A stretch of DNA of 64,000 bases from Pseudomonas sp. P8_229 (lineage in GTDB: Bacteria; Pseudomonadota; Gammaproteobacteria; Pseudomonadales; Pseudomonadaceae), in NCBI RefSeq assembly GCF_034008635.1, contig NZ_CP125378.1, positions 1,230,001 to 1,294,000 on the forward strand, read 5' to 3'. Below, piece by piece: positions 29,879-40,673 of the stretch (within the stretch, counting starts at the first letter, position 1; each line of letters starts with the position of its first letter). Both the position numbers and the translations under genes were made by a program. The notes below the pieces were generated by a model. The model saw only the letters and a program-made list of their open reading frames with translations, did no database searches and was not told where the DNA came from.

Positions 29879-30334
29879 TTACTTCGGCGACAGCGAGGAG
29901 GCCAGGATCAGCAGGGCCAACCAGCCAAATCCGAAAAAGCGCTGCTTCATCGAGTGACCGTTACGCAGCAGGAACCAGACAAAAACCATCGGCAGCAGAA
30001 ACACCATGATCTTCAACCAGCCTTCCACCGGACGCGAACCGTCGGCGTTGACCTGCAGTTGAGGTGCTCGCGCTGGTTCCGGTTGCCGACGGCGGCGACC
30101 GACCGCAGCGGGTGTCGCTCTCGGCGCGGGCTCCGGGGCCGGCGGCAGGACAAACGCCTCGGGCACGGATTTGTTACGTGGCAGGCTGCCAAATGAAATC
30201 GTCGACGTTGCGGCGGCGGCTGCTTGCGCCGGGGTATGCCCATGCTGCTGCGCCATCGGAGCACCACAATGAATGCACGCCTTTACTTCCGAGCTGATGC
30301 TCCGCTTGCATTCATAACATTCGATCAGCGCCAT
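29879..30334 (-). CDS. Zinc-ribbon membrane protein
   Basis: Started at ATG 30334 (151 residues), giving MALIECYECKRSISSEVKAC. Two CxxC pairs (Cys6/9 and Cys20/23) form a zinc ribbon at the N-terminus. An alanine- and proline-rich linker with a basic patch (VGRRRRQPEPAR) follows, then two hydrophobic segments near the C-terminus (IMVFLLPMVFVWFLL and FGWLALLILASSL). A cytoplasmic zinc ribbon tethered to the membrane is implied; the function is unknown. It lies convergent to ldhA and divergent from the gene at 30468. Confidence 0.8.
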   Translation of the reverse strand: MALIECYECKRSISSEVKACIHCGAPMAQQHGHTPAQAAAAATSTISFGSLPRNKSVPEAFVLPPAPEPAPRATPAAVGRRRRQPEPARAPQLQVNADGSRPVEGWLKIMVFLLPMVFVWFLLRNGHSMKQRFFGFGWLALLILASSLSPK

Positions 30335-30467
30335 GTTCCGTTCCCTCAGAGTGAAGGGCGGCAGTTTGCCATGTGCGTCGACCAATTTGAACCGGATCGA
30401 AGGTCGCACGCGTTCGCCATCCTGCAATCAAGCCCGTGCTAGCATGTCGCGCATATTTGGAGGACCC

Positions 30468-30902
30468 ATGGTCGAACACGATTTCCGCTACACCCTGATG
30501 AACCCGCAACACACCCTCACCGAATGCCGCGCCCTCGTACCGGGCCGCTATCAGGTCACCGGCAATGGTGGCTCGATCCGCAACGGTGACGTCCTGTTGG
30601 TCACTCTCAAAGGCAGCAAGGACTTGTCCATGCGCCTGACCGTCGACACCGTGCGACACCTGATCAATCCGCCGGGCCAATGGACCGCGATGACCACCGG
30701 CCCGGTATTCGGCGAACTGGCGATCCACACCTGGCAGGTCAACTGCGACAGCTGCGCCAAAGAGCTGAACTTCGAGTTCGCGGTCGACGCCAAGCTGGGC
30801 AAGAACGCCGAGAAACCGGCCGCCACCGCGCGCATCGCCGAGTTGGGCTGGAAAGCCGTCGGTGACAAGCACCTGTGCCCGAAATGCCAGGAGCCTGCGT
30901 GA
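30468..30902 (+). CDS. Conserved-looking protein with two CxxC motifs
   Basis: ATG 30468 follows a good ribosome site (GGAGGA). 144 residues, soluble. No family recognised. It has a beta-rich central part (ALVPGRYQVTGNGGSIRNGD, VLLVTLKGS) and two cysteine pairs, CDSC near residue 90 and CPKC near the C-terminus, which could bind a metal together. The frame extends upstream to 30333, but that part overlaps the divergent gene and has no family features. Its TGA overlaps the start of the META lipoprotein gene by one base (TGATG), indicating coupling. Confidence 0.75.
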   Translation: MVEHDFRYTLMNPQHTLTECRALVPGRYQVTGNGGSIRNGDVLLVTLKGSKDLSMRLTVDTVRHLINPPGQWTAMTTGPVFGELAIHTWQVNCDSCAKELNFEFAVDAKLGKNAEKPAATARIAELGWKAVGDKHLCPKCQEPA

Positions 30903-31306
30903 TGAAACGCCTTGCCCTGCCCCTGCTGGTCGGTGCCGCTCTGGTGGGCTGTGCCGCAGAGCCTGTGCAATTGCAACAGAACCGCAGCTACATTCTGGAG
31001 TGGATCGGCGAGCGGCCATTGATGGATTACAGCCACCTGACCGTGACCCTCGGGGACGATGGCCGCGCGTATGGCAACGGCGGCTGCAACCACTGGTTCG
31101 CACCGTACACCCTCGAAGGCGACAAGCTGAGCTTCGGCCCGATCGGCAAGACCCGCAAACTCTGCGCACCGGCACTGATGGAGCAGGAACAACGCTTCCT
31201 GCAGGCGCTGCAAGGTGTCGAGCGCTGGGACATCTCGCCGATCGAGCAGATGCGCTTCTGGCCCGCTGAAGGCAAGCCGCTGCGCTGGTGGCTGGAAGAG
31301 GGTTAA
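30902..31306 (+). CDS. META-domain lipoprotein (HslJ-like)
   Basis: 134 residues. The signal ends in a lipobox, LVGC at residues 14-17, so the mature protein is lipid-anchored. The rest fits the META domain: LTVTLGDDGRAYGNGGCNHWFAPYTL and the RFLQALQGVERWDI segment, as in HslJ. HslJ-type proteins are linked to heat and novobiocin resistance in E. coli, but the molecular role is unclear. The protein overlaps the preceding gene by one base and ends just before a REP-like pair. Confidence 0.85.
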   Translation: MKRLALPLLVGAALVGCAAEPVQLQQNRSYILEWIGERPLMDYSHLTVTLGDDGRAYGNGGCNHWFAPYTLEGDKLSFGPIGKTRKLCAPALMEQEQRFLQALQGVERWDISPIEQMRFWPAEGKPLRWWLEEG

Positions 31307-31329
31307 TCCTCTCCTGCTGCTGAGACTAC

Positions 31330-31454
31330 CCTGTGGCGAGGGGATTTATCCCCGATGGGTCGCGGAGCGACCCCCTTCGGAGAGTCAGGATAAACCGAGC
31401 TCTCGGGTTTCAGGGCTGCTGCGCAGCCCATCGGGGATAAATCCCCTCACCACA
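31330..31454. repeat. Long inverted repeat pair (GGGATTTATCCCC-type)
   Basis: GTGGCGAGGGGATTTATCCC and its inverse GGGATAAATCCCCTCACCAC face each other across about 90 bp, between convergent genes. The same family recurs at 54550-54673 and 58897-59031, with a degenerate half-copy near 47396. Confidence 0.88.
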
Positions 31455-31468
31455 AAACCTCACGTGTT

Positions 31469-31936
31469 CTACTTGGCAGCCTGCAACGCCTCCAGCTTGG
31501 CCAAAACTCCCGCCGCCGTCTGCTCGCCCATCAACTGCTCACGCACCTTGCCCTTGTTGTCGATGATGTAAGTCACCGGCAAGGCCTCACTGCGCGGCAG
31601 GTCGAACAGGTCCGCCGGATCCTGCGCCAGCACGGTGAACTTGATGCCCAGTTTCTCGCTGGCAGACTTGAGATCCTCGCCCTGTACGTTGTCGAAGTTG
31701 ACCCCGAATACGCCGATGTTCTTGCTCTTCAACTCGTCAGACAAATGATTCAGTTCGGGAATTTCCGTGCGGCATGGCCCGCACCATTCGGCCCAGTAAT
31801 TGAGCACTACCCATTGCTTGTCCAGACGCTCGGACGCCACCTTCTGACCGTTCTGGTCTGTGCCGTAGTCGTTCCCGCAGCCCCCCAGCATCAACGCCCC
31901 GATCATCGTCAATGCCGCTGCCAATCGCCGTGTCAT
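31469..31936 (-). CDS. TlpA-family thioredoxin-like lipoprotein
   Basis: Started at ATG 31936 (155 residues). The signal peptide ends in a lipobox LGGC (residues 17-20), so the protein is membrane-anchored in the periplasm or outer membrane. The thioredoxin fold shows the active site WAEWCGPCRTEIP and the cis-proline in ALPVTYIID. Such proteins reduce disulfides in the periplasm, typically in cytochrome maturation or oxidative repair. No Ccm genes are nearby, so the partner is unknown. It is divergent from arsC. Confidence 0.9.
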   Translation of the reverse strand: MTRRLAAALTMIGALMLGGCGNDYGTDQNGQKVASERLDKQWVVLNYWAEWCGPCRTEIPELNHLSDELKSKNIGVFGVNFDNVQGEDLKSASEKLGIKFTVLAQDPADLFDLPRSEALPVTYIIDNKGKVREQLMGEQTAAGVLAKLEALQAAK

Positions 31937-32050
31937 GTCGTGTTCCCTGGTCAAAAATTGAATGCGCCTGCGACCCATCGCCTCTGAAGGTTCTGGATTG
32001 CGCGCTGCACAGTTAGAATAGCCGCCACTTTACGCCAGAAGCGACCCGCC

Positions 32051-32997
<947 letters not shown>

Positions 32998-32999
32998 GG

Positions 33000-33425
33000 G
33001 TGGCGAAGAAACCGAAAATCCTGCCCTCCGTCGGGTGGCTCGAACCCCGCGTCAAGGCGATGCGGATCATCAGCCTGCTGTGTTTCCTTGGCCTTGCCGG
33101 GCTGCTTGCCGCTTACTATCTGGTGTTCGCCGACCTGCACGGCGCCCGACCGTGGGTGATTCTGCTGGTCGAACTGATCCCGTGGCTCGTCCTTGCACCT
33201 GCGATGATCATGGGCAGCGCACGTGGGCATTCGTGGATGTGTTTTGTGGTGAACCTGTATTTCATCAAAGGCGCATTGGCGGCCTATGACCCGAGCCGAC
33301 AGCTGTTTGGGGTGCTGGAAATGATCGCGAGCCTGGCGCTGTTCTGCTCGGCACTGCTGTATGTGCGATGGCGTTATCAGTTAAATCGCAAACTGGCTGG
33401 CGAGGGCGGGATCAGCGGCGCCTGA
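33000..33425 (+). CDS. DUF2069 membrane protein
   Basis: From a GTG at 33000, two bases after the wrbA stop, it has 141 residues with four predicted membrane segments (IISLLCFLGLAGLLAAYYLVF, PWVILLVELIPWLVLAPAMI, MCFVVNLYFIKGALA and MIASLALFCSALLYV). This layout matches DUF2069, whose function is unknown. It is the last gene of the arsC-wrbA unit, convergent with hrpA. Confidence 0.88.
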   Translation: MAKKPKILPSVGWLEPRVKAMRIISLLCFLGLAGLLAAYYLVFADLHGARPWVILLVELIPWLVLAPAMIMGSARGHSWMCFVVNLYFIKGALAAYDPSRQLFGVLEMIASLALFCSALLYVRWRYQLNRKLAGEGGISGA

Positions 33426-33480
33426 ACTGACGCCGTCGCAGGAAAACCCGCACACACAGGGGCCTGTGCATGTCTGTGGA

Positions 33481-36400
33481 TCAGGCCTCGACCTGAGTCC
33501 ACTGCTTGCTCAGGCGCTTGTCCGAGATCGGCGCTTTCGTCCCCAACTGCTGGGCGAACAGCGAAACCCGGTATTCCTCCAGCCACCAGCGATACAACTC
33601 AAGCTGCGGATCGCGCTTACCCTCTTGGGCGTGCTTGGCGGCGCGGGTCTGGTATTGCGTCCAGAGACCGGCCAGTTCGCCGCTCCAGACCCGATCCTTC
33701 TGCACCTGCGCGCCCAGTTTCTCGAAACGCTGCTCGACCGCCTTCAGATAACGCGGCAACTCCTTGAGCCATGGCATCGGTGTTTCCCGGACAAACCCCG
33801 GGTAGACCAAATGGCTGAGTTGCAGCTTGATGTCATTCAGCGCGACCGCTTGTGCCAGATCGATCTTGCCCTTGAAGCGCTTTTGCAGACCGTGCCACAG
33901 CTTGAGAATCTCCAGCGTCAGCCGCGCCACGCGCTCAGCGTGTTCGGCCCAGCTGCCGCGCTTGCGTTCGGCCAATGCTGCGAGCCCGGCGCCGTCACGC
34001 GGCAACGGGTCTTCGCCTTCCAGAATGCAGCTGTCGAGGCTGGCCAGCAGAATGTCTTCGACCAGCGCATCGACCCGACCCAGCTCACGATAGAGCAGGC
34101 CCAACTCGGTGATACCCGGCAGTTTGCCGCGCAGGAATTTCGCCGGCTCGGCCAGTTGCTGCATCAGCAGGCGCTGCAAGGCGCGGCGATGCTGGAACTC
34201 GGCTTCGGCCGGGGTCGAGAAACGCCCTTCCTTGACCGTGCCACCCTCTTCCACCAGCGCCGGATATACCGTCATCGACAGCCCGGCGATCTTCTGCTGC
34301 GTCTTTTCCGCCACCGGGGCGAAGACCTTGGCCTCCACCGGTTGCTGACTTTTCGCGCTCTGCGGCACCGCCAATGCAGCCTGACTGGCTTCGGCAAAAC
34401 GCGCAGTCAGCTCGGCCAGGTCACGCCCTTCGCCAAGGAATTTGCCTTGGCCATCGACGATCTCCAGATTCATCCGCAGATGCCCTTCGACCCCTTGTTC
34501 AGCTTCCGCCCACGCCTCATCGCTGACCCGTGCGCCGGTCATGCGCAGCAGTTCGCGACCGAGCGCTTGCGGCAACGAACCTTCGGCGAAAGTCATGCGC
34601 TGCAACGCCGCCTTGATGAAATCCGGCACCGGCACAAAGTTCTTGCGCAAGGCCTTCGGCAGGTTACGTACCAAGGCAATGCACTTGGCCTCGATCAGCC
34701 CCGGCACCAGCCATTCCAGGCGTTCCGGCGGCAGCATTGGCAGCAGCGGCGCCGGCACGCGCAGGGTCACGCCGTCGCGCGGGTGATTGGGTTCGAAGTG
34801 ATAGGTCAGCGCCAGTTCCAGATCACCGATGTGCAGCGTGTCCGGGTAATCGCGCGCGGTGACTTCACTCGCCTCGCGAGCCAGCACGTCTTCTTCGCGC
34901 ATGATCAGCAGTTGCGGATTCTTCTGGCTGTTGACCCGATACCAGCTGTCGAAGGTTGCAGTCTGGTGAATCTCCGCCGGCAACCGTGCGTCGTAGAACG
35001 CATACAGGGTTTCTTCGTCAGCGAGAATGTCGCGGCGACGGGCCTTGGCTTCCAGTTCGTCGAGCTGTTCAAGCAACTGTTTGTTGGCCGTCAGGCACCT
35101 GGCTTTGGACTGAATCTCGCCACGCACCAGGCCTTCGCGGATAAACAACTCGCGCGAGACCACCGGATCCACCGGGCCGTAATGCACCGGGCGGCGGCCG
35201 ACCACGATCAGCCCGAACAGAGTGATCTGTTCAAACGCCACGACTTGGCCACGCTTCTTTTCCCAGTGCGGTTCGAAGTGGTTCTTCTTGATCAAATGCC
35301 CGGCCAGCGGCTCGATCCAGTCGGCGTCGATCTTGGCGACCATGCGCGCGTAGAGTTTGGTGGTTTCCACCAGTTCGGCGGTCATCAGCCACTGCGGACG
35401 CTTCTTGCCGATGCCCGACGAGGGGTGAATCCAGAAACGCCGCTGACGGGCGCCGAGGTAATCGCCGTCTTCGGTTTTCTGGCCGATCTGGCTGAGCAGG
35501 CCGACCAGCACCGCTTTGTGCAGTTTCGGGTAATCCGCCGGTTCTTTGTTGAGGCTCAGCTGCATGTCGCGGCAGATCAGGCTCAACTGGCGATGGGAGT
35601 CGCGCCACTCGCGCAAGCGCAAGTAGTTCAGGAAATTCTTGCGGCACCAGTTGCGCAGCGGGCTGGCAGTCAACGCCTGGCGCTGCTCTTCGAAGCCGCG
35701 CCACAGATTGACCAGTCCGGCGAAGTCCGAGTCGGTGTCTTTCCATTGCGCGTGGGCTTGATCCGCAGCTTGCTGACGCTCCGGTGGACGCTCGCGCGGG
35801 TCCTGAATCGACATCGCACTGGCGACGATCAGCACTTCCTGCAGACTGCCGAGCTTGGCCGCTTCAAGCAGCATGCGGCCCATGCGCGGGTCCACCGGCA
35901 AGCGCGCCAACTGGCGACCCAGCGGAGTCAGTTGACTGTTGCGATCCACCGCCGAAAGTTCTTGCAGCAGATTGAAACCGTCGCTGATCGCCTTGCCGTC
36001 CGGTGGCTCGATAAACGGGAACGCGGTGATCTCGCCGAGGCGCAGATGCAGCATCTGCAAAATAACCGCGGCGAGGTTGGTGCGCAGAATCTCCGGATCA
36101 GTGAATTCCGGGCGACCGAGAAAATCTTCTTCGCTGTACAACCGAATGCAGATGCCCGGCTCGACCCGGCCGCAGCGACCTTTACGCTGGTTGGCGCTGG
36201 CCTGGGAAATCGCCTCGATCGGCAGGCGCTGAACCTTGGCGCGGTAGCTGTAGCGACTGATCCGCGCAGTACCGCTGTCGATCACATAGCGAATGCCCGG
36301 TACGGTCAGTGAGGTCTCGGCGACGTTGGTCGCCAGCACGACGCGACGGCCTGGGTGCGACTGGAAAATCCGCTGCTGTTCGGCCGGCGACAGGCGTGCG

Positions 36401-37392
36401 TACAGCGGCAGGATTTCAGTGTGTTTGAGCTGGGCCTTGCGCAGCATGTCGGCGGCGTCGCGAATCTCGCGCTCGCCCGGCAGGAACACCAGCACATCAC
36501 CGGGGCTACGACGTTCGCTGCGCTCGTAGGCGGCGATTTCGTCGAGAGTGGCGAGAATTGCCTGATCCACGGTCAGGTCGTCCTCGACACGGTTGCCTTC
36601 TTCGTCCTGCTCCAGGGTCAGCGGGCGATACCAGGTGTCCACCGGGAAGGTACGGCCGGAGACCTCGACAATCGGCGCGTCGTCGAAGTGCCTGGAGAAG
36701 CGTTCCAGATCGATGGTCGCCGAAGTGATGATGACTTTCAGGTCCGGGCGCCGCGGCAGCAGGGTTTTCAGGTAACCGAGCAGGAAGTCGATGTTGAGGC
36801 TGCGTTCGTGGGCTTCGTCGACGATGATCGTGTCGTAGCGTTCGAGGTAGCGATCGTTCTGGGTTTCCGCCAGCAGGATGCCGTCGGTCATCAGTTTGAT
36901 CAGGGTATTGGAGTCGCTCTGATCTTCGAAACGCACCTGATAGCCGACCAGCGAACCCAGCGGTGTACCGAGCTCTTCGGCAACCCGGCTGGCGACGCTG
37001 CGCGCAGCGATTCGACGCGGCTGGGTGTGGCCGATCAGGCCGTGCTGACCGCGACCGATTTCCAGACAGATTTTCGGCAGCTGGGTGGTTTTGCCCGAGC
37101 CGGTTTCGCCGGCGATGATCAGCACCTGATGCTTCTCGAGCGCAGCCTTGATTTCATCGCGCTTGGCGGCAATCGGCAGGCTGTCGTCGTAACGAATCAC
37201 CGGCAGGCTGGCACGGCGTGCCAGCACCTGATCACAGGACGCCTGCATACGCGCCACCCACTGGGCCAGTTTGGCCTCGTCGGGTTTCTTGCGCAGCTCA
37301 AGCAACTGCCGCCGCAGCCGGTGACGGTCGGCGAGCATGGCGTGATCGAGGTTTTTCAGCAGTTTGTCGATGGAGGGCGATTCGTCGGTCAT
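33481..37392 (-). CDS. hrpA: ATP-dependent RNA helicase HrpA
   Basis: 1303 residues, the size of HrpA. DEAH-box helicase with motif I GETGSGKTTQLPK near residue 94, motif II VDEAHERSLNIDF near 190, motif III SATIDL, motif VI QRKGRCGRVEPG, then the helicase-associated and OB domains and the long HrpA-specific C-terminal region. In E. coli HrpA resolves stalled or collided ribosomes and takes part in fimbrial mRNA processing. It is a monocistronic-looking gene, followed by an IS element before aceK on its upstream side. Confidence 0.97.
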   Translation of the reverse strand: MTDESPSIDKLLKNLDHAMLADRHRLRRQLLELRKKPDEAKLAQWVARMQASCDQVLARRASLPVIRYDDSLPIAAKRDEIKAALEKHQVLIIAGETGSGKTTQLPKICLEIGRGQHGLIGHTQPRRIAARSVASRVAEELGTPLGSLVGYQVRFEDQSDSNTLIKLMTDGILLAETQNDRYLERYDTIIVDEAHERSLNIDFLLGYLKTLLPRRPDLKVIITSATIDLERFSRHFDDAPIVEVSGRTFPVDTWYRPLTLEQDEEGNRVEDDLTVDQAILATLDEIAAYERSERRSPGDVLVFLPGEREIRDAADMLRKAQLKHTEILPLYARLSPAEQQRIFQSHPGRRVVLATNVAETSLTVPGIRYVIDSGTARISRYSYRAKVQRLPIEAISQASANQRKGRCGRVEPGICIRLYSEEDFLGRPEFTDPEILRTNLAAVILQMLHLRLGEITAFPFIEPPDGKAISDGFNLLQELSAVDRNSQLTPLGRQLARLPVDPRMGRMLLEAAKLGSLQEVLIVASAMSIQDPRERPPERQQAADQAHAQWKDTDSDFAGLVNLWRGFEEQRQALTASPLRNWCRKNFLNYLRLREWRDSHRQLSLICRDMQLSLNKEPADYPKLHKAVLVGLLSQIGQKTEDGDYLGARQRRFWIHPSSGIGKKRPQWLMTAELVETTKLYARMVAKIDADWIEPLAGHLIKKNHFEPHWEKKRGQVVAFEQITLFGLIVVGRRPVHYGPVDPVVSRELFIREGLVRGEIQSKARCLTANKQLLEQLDELEAKARRRDILADEETLYAFYDARLPAEIHQTATFDSWYRVNSQKNPQLLIMREEDVLAREASEVTARDYPDTLHIGDLELALTYHFEPNHPRDGVTLRVPAPLLPMLPPERLEWLVPGLIEAKCIALVRNLPKALRKNFVPVPDFIKAALQRMTFAEGSLPQALGRELLRMTGARVSDEAWAEAEQGVEGHLRMNLEIVDGQGKFLGEGRDLAELTARFAEASQAALAVPQSAKSQQPVEAKVFAPVAEKTQQKIAGLSMTVYPALVEEGGTVKEGRFSTPAEAEFQHRRALQRLLMQQLAEPAKFLRGKLPGITELGLLYRELGRVDALVEDILLASLDSCILEGEDPLPRDGAGLAALAERKRGSWAEHAERVARLTLEILKLWHGLQKRFKGKIDLAQAVALNDIKLQLSHLVYPGFVRETPMPWLKELPRYLKAVEQRFEKLGAQVQKDRVWSGELAGLWTQYQTRAAKHAQEGKRDPQLELYRWWLEEYRVSLFAQQLGTKAPISDKRLSKQWTQVEA

Positions 37393-37498
37393 CGGGTACG
37401 CAATTCGGTCGTCTATATGTGCAGGGGGCGGATTGTCGCAGATTTGGCGGATTTGTGGCGTGTCTGGGGGATTGCTGCCCTCACCCTAGCCCTCTCCC

Positions 37499-38783
37499 TG
37501 TATGTACCGGAGACATGGTGGACACATGTTCGGAGACATGGTGGACGGTTTTAGATCTTCTTACCTGCCGTCACGATCTGCAAGTTCAAGTCGATTTGGG
37601 CGATACGATGTCTACTCCAGTAGACATCGTGGATGCCGTCCTCCGTCGTTTCCCGGATAACTACTGATCTTCCGTAAAAAGCCTTTCCGACTGTGTATTC
37701 ACGATTCCCCCAGTAAATCTCGCCCTTCACCTGAACCTTCCTGACCACATCACCTTCGTCGTACTCCGGGGCCGCGGGTTGCTCCTGATATTCCCGTGGG
37801 CTGCTGCTGTAACGAGTGGCAGGAACCTGCATGTCCAACGCTTGATGCGGACGCTTCTGGTTGTAGATATCACGCCAAATATCAAATGCCCGTTGCGCGT
37901 CGTTGAGATCGATAAAATGCCGGTCTCGCAGGACTTCATTTTTCAGGCTGCGGTGGAAGCGTTCCAGCTTTCCTTGGGTTTGCGGATGATAAGGACGAGA
38001 GTGGCCGACCTTGATGCCTTGGCTCATCAGCCAGACCTCCAGCGCGGTATAAACGCCCGTCTGGTCACCCCAGGGCGAACCGTTGTCCATCGTCATGCGC
38101 AAAGGCAGGCCGTTACGCCGAAAGACCCGGATTAGATGCTCTTGGACGGTTTCACGTTGCTCATTGATGCATGCCGCGATGCACAGCGAAAACCGCGAAT
38201 GATCGTCCAATATCGTCAACGGATGGCAACGCCCCTGAGCCAGGCTGATATGCCCCTTGAAGTCCATCTGCCAAAGATCGTTGGGCGCTTCATGTTCGAG
38301 TCGGATAAACGGTTTGATCTCAGCGGCCTTTGGGTCGACACGCGAATGACGCTGTAAAACCGCATGCACAGTACTGACGGAAGGCATCACTGCGCCTTCG
38401 TCTTCTAACACGCGCTTGAGCTTGCGAGCGCCCCAAGCCGCGTACTCCTGACTCACGGTCAGAATCTGCTGTTCAGTCTCGTCAGCGCAGCGTTTGGGGG
38501 ACGTCTTTGGTCGTCGAGACTGATTGATCAATCCCTCTGCACCTGAGGTTTCAAACCTCTTGAGCCATTTGTAGGCGGTGCTTGGGCTGATGTTGAATCG
38601 ACGGCAAAGCTGCCGAACATTGGCCCCTTCCTGCCGAGCCAAAAGTACGAATTCTGTACGAAGCTGCACGGTGGACACCTCTTCCCAAGACACAGGCCAT
38701 CTCCTTCGCGATGAGCAATGTGTCTATTTAAAAGTGTCCACCATGTCTCCGAACACCTGTCCACCATGTGTCCGGTACATACA
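37499..38783. mobile_element. Complete IS481-family insertion sequence
   Basis: 1285 bp bounded by 48-bp inverted repeats (37499-37546 and 38736-38783) that begin TGTATGTACCGGA and differ at three positions. Each end also contains two copies of CGGAGACATGGTGGAC-like sequence, one terminal and one subterminal. The flanks repeat the 5 bp CTCCC (37494-37498 and 38784-38788), a target duplication. The element holds one transposase gene and interrupts a GC-rich palindromic repeat (CCCTCACCCTAGCCCTCTCC, with the partner half starting GGAGGGAGAG). It lies between hrpA and aceK and breaks no gene. Confidence 0.93.
37551..38693 (-). CDS. IS481-family transposase
   Basis: 380 residues from a GTG at 38693 with an AAGGAG site. 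N-terminal helix-turn-helix (VRQLCRRFNISPSTAYKWLKRF), then the rve integrase core. The DDE triad is in NDLWQMDFKGHIS, LRMTMDNGSPWG and TQGKLERFHRSLK; the sequence HSRPYHPQTQGK before the glutamate is typical of IS481. The reading frame is full length and no residue of the triad is missing, so the element may be active. It fills nearly the whole insertion sequence. Confidence 0.95.
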   Translation of the reverse strand: MSWEEVSTVQLRTEFVLLARQEGANVRQLCRRFNISPSTAYKWLKRFETSGAEGLINQSRRPKTSPKRCADETEQQILTVSQEYAAWGARKLKRVLEDEGAVMPSVSTVHAVLQRHSRVDPKAAEIKPFIRLEHEAPNDLWQMDFKGHISLAQGRCHPLTILDDHSRFSLCIAACINEQRETVQEHLIRVFRRNGLPLRMTMDNGSPWGDQTGVYTALEVWLMSQGIKVGHSRPYHPQTQGKLERFHRSLKNEVLRDRHFIDLNDAQRAFDIWRDIYNQKRPHQALDMQVPATRYSSSPREYQEQPAAPEYDEGDVVRKVQVKGEIYWGNREYTVGKAFYGRSVVIRETTEDGIHDVYWSRHRIAQIDLNLQIVTAGKKI

Positions 38784-38903
38784 CTCCCGGAGGGAGAGGG
38801 GACCGATTGGGGGATGCTGAAGATGTTCAGCGACCTGAAACCGCTTTACCGAATCCATAATCGCCAAGGTCTTCAGGTCGGCGTTTGACCCAAGACACCT
38901 CGG

Positions 38904-38939
38904 CCCCCTCTCCCTCTGGGAGAGGGCTGGGGTGAGGGG
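38904..38939. repeat. GC-rich palindromic repeat (CCCTCTCCC-type)
   Basis: CCCTCTCCCTCTGGGAGAGGG followed by CTGGGGTGAGGGG in compact form. The same family, in the other orientation, is the sequence split by the IS element 120-1400 bp upstream. Confidence 0.8.
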
Positions 38940-38951
38940 CTTTTAAAAGAG

Positions 38952-40673
38952 CTACTCGTTATCGAGACCTTTGCGTCGATACGGGAAAACATCAATGATT
39001 TTCCCCGCCCGAATCGCCTCCTGCAAACCCTTCCAGTAATCGGCGTTGTACAACTCGCCATGCAACTGATCGAACAGTTTGCGTTGCGCCGAATCAGCAA
39101 ACAGGAACGGCGGAAACTCTTCGGGAAACACATCCAGTGGCCCGATCGAGTACCACGGCTCCGAGGCCATTTCGTCCTCCGGCGTACGCGGCGCGGGGAT
39201 GTGGCGGAAGTTGGCTTCGGTCAGGAAACAGATCTCGTCGTAGTCATAGAACACCACCCGCCCGTGCCGAGTGACGCCGAAATTCTTCAGCAGCATGTCG
39301 CCGGGAAAGATGTTGGCCGCCGCCAGTTGTTTGATCGCCAGACCATAATCCTCCAGCGCCTCGCGCACCTGCGCATCATTGGCGTTTTCCAGATAGAGGT
39401 TGAGCGGGGTCATCCGCCGTTCGGTCCAGCAGTGGCGGATCAGCACTGTGTCGCCTTCGACCGAGACCGTCGACGGCGCGACCTCAAGCAGTTCTTCAAG
39501 GCACGCCGGATCGAATTTGCTCAGCGGAAAACGGAAATCGGCGAACTCCTGGGTATCGGCCATGCGCCCGACCCGGTCGACGCTTTTCACCAAACGGTAC
39601 TTCTCGATGACCGTTGCCCGGTCGACGTTTTTCGACGGCGAGAAGCGGTCCTTGATGATCTTGAACACGGTATTGAAGCCCGGCAGGGTAAACACGCTCA
39701 TGACCATGCCACGCACGCCGGGGGCCATGATGAACTGGTCGTCGGTGCTGGCCAGGTGATTGATCAGCGCCCGGTAGAACTCGGACTTGCCGTGCTTGTA
39801 GAAACCGATCGAGGTGTACAGCTCGGCGATGTGCTTGCCCGGCAGGATACGCCGCAGGAACCCGATGAATTCCGCTGGCACCGGCACATCGACCATGAAA
39901 TACGAGCGGGTGAAGGAAAAGATGATCGACACATCGGCTTCATCGGTGATCAGCGCGTCGATCTGAATTCCGCGGCCCTCACGGTGCAGTAGTGGGATCA
40001 CCAGCGGCCACTGCTCGTCGCGGGTGTAGATGCGCCCGACCAGATACGCGCCTTTGTTGCGGTACAGCACCGAGGAAAACAGCTCGACGGCCAGTTCCGG
40101 ATCCTTGCACACCCAGTCCGGCAGGTTCTCGCGCAACTGCGCTTCGAGGCGCTGCAGGTCGCCGGGCAAATCGGCGTAGTCCTCGCTGAAGCGGTAGTCG
40201 GCAAAGATGCTCGCGAGCATCGACGACAGCTGGCCTTGCGGCTTGTAGGTGCGGGTTTGCGCAGCCCGGGCGCGGCGCAGGCTCGGACGGGTGGTGTGGA
40301 TGAACATGCAACCGTCGCTGATCAGGTCATGGCTGAACAGCCCGCAGAAGATCGAGTTGTACCAGGTCTCGGACAGCTCATCATCAAAGCGCAGGTCGAT
40401 CACGCTGATGTAGGCGCTTTTCACCAGCGGCCAACTACTGACATTCATCAGCGTCTCGTCGTCGAAGTGCTCGCGCAGCCGGGCGATGGTTTCGCCGACC
40501 TTTTCTTCGTAGAGATTGATCCGCGCGGCCGACGCGGTCTGCGTCTCCTGCCAGCGCGCCTGCTCGAAGCGTTCGCGCGCGCCATCGGTGATCCGCCGGA
40601 AATGCTCGCGGTAATCGTCAAAGCCATCGAGAATCATGCGGGCGATGTCGGTGGCTGGCCATTGCTGCGGCAT
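38952..40673 (-). CDS. aceK: Isocitrate dehydrogenase kinase/phosphatase
   Basis: Bifunctional enzyme that phosphorylates and dephosphorylates isocitrate dehydrogenase to route carbon to the glyoxylate shunt. 573 residues, the family norm. The kinase-fold parts [20 protein letters not shown] (ATP loop and lysine), [23 protein letters not shown] (catalytic and metal loop) and the N-terminal regulatory domain are visible. No aceA or aceB lies nearby, so aceK is not in an ace operon, as usual in Pseudomonas. Its upstream neighbour on this strand is separated by the divergent EamA gene. Confidence 0.97.
   Translation of the reverse strand: MPQQWPATDIARMILDGFDDYREHFRRITDGARERFEQARWQETQTASAARINLYEEKVGETIARLREHFDDETLMNVSSWPLVKSAYISVIDLRFDDELSETWYNSIFCGLFSHDLISDGCMFIHTTRPSLRRARAAQTRTYKPQGQLSSMLASIFADYRFSEDYADLPGDLQRLEAQLRENLPDWVCKDPELAVELFSSVLYRNKGAYLVGRIYTRDEQWPLVIPLLHREGRGIQIDALITDEADVSIIFSFTRSYFMVDVPVPAEFIGFLRRILPGKHIAELYTSIGFYKHGKSEFYRALINHLASTDDQFIMAPGVRGMVMSVFTLPGFNTVFKIIKDRFSPSKNVDRATVIEKYRLVKSVDRVGRMADTQEFADFRFPLSKFDPACLEELLEVAPSTVSVEGDTVLIRHCWTERRMTPLNLYLENANDAQVREALEDYGLAIKQLAAANIFPGDMLLKNFGVTRHGRVVFYDYDEICFLTEANFRHIPAPRTPEDEMASEPWYSIGPLDVFPEEFPPFLFADSAQRKLFDQLHGELYNADYWKGLQEAIRAGKIIDVFPYRRKGLDNE

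Noticed and set aside
32014..32019. Promoter for arsC based on TAGAAT
   Set aside because: No acceptable -35 box lies at 16-19 bp upstream.
33466..36312. 948-codon plus-strand frame over hrpA
   Set aside because: Antisense to a canonical DEAH helicase gene and has the His/Gln/Arg/Leu-rich composition of a shadow frame.
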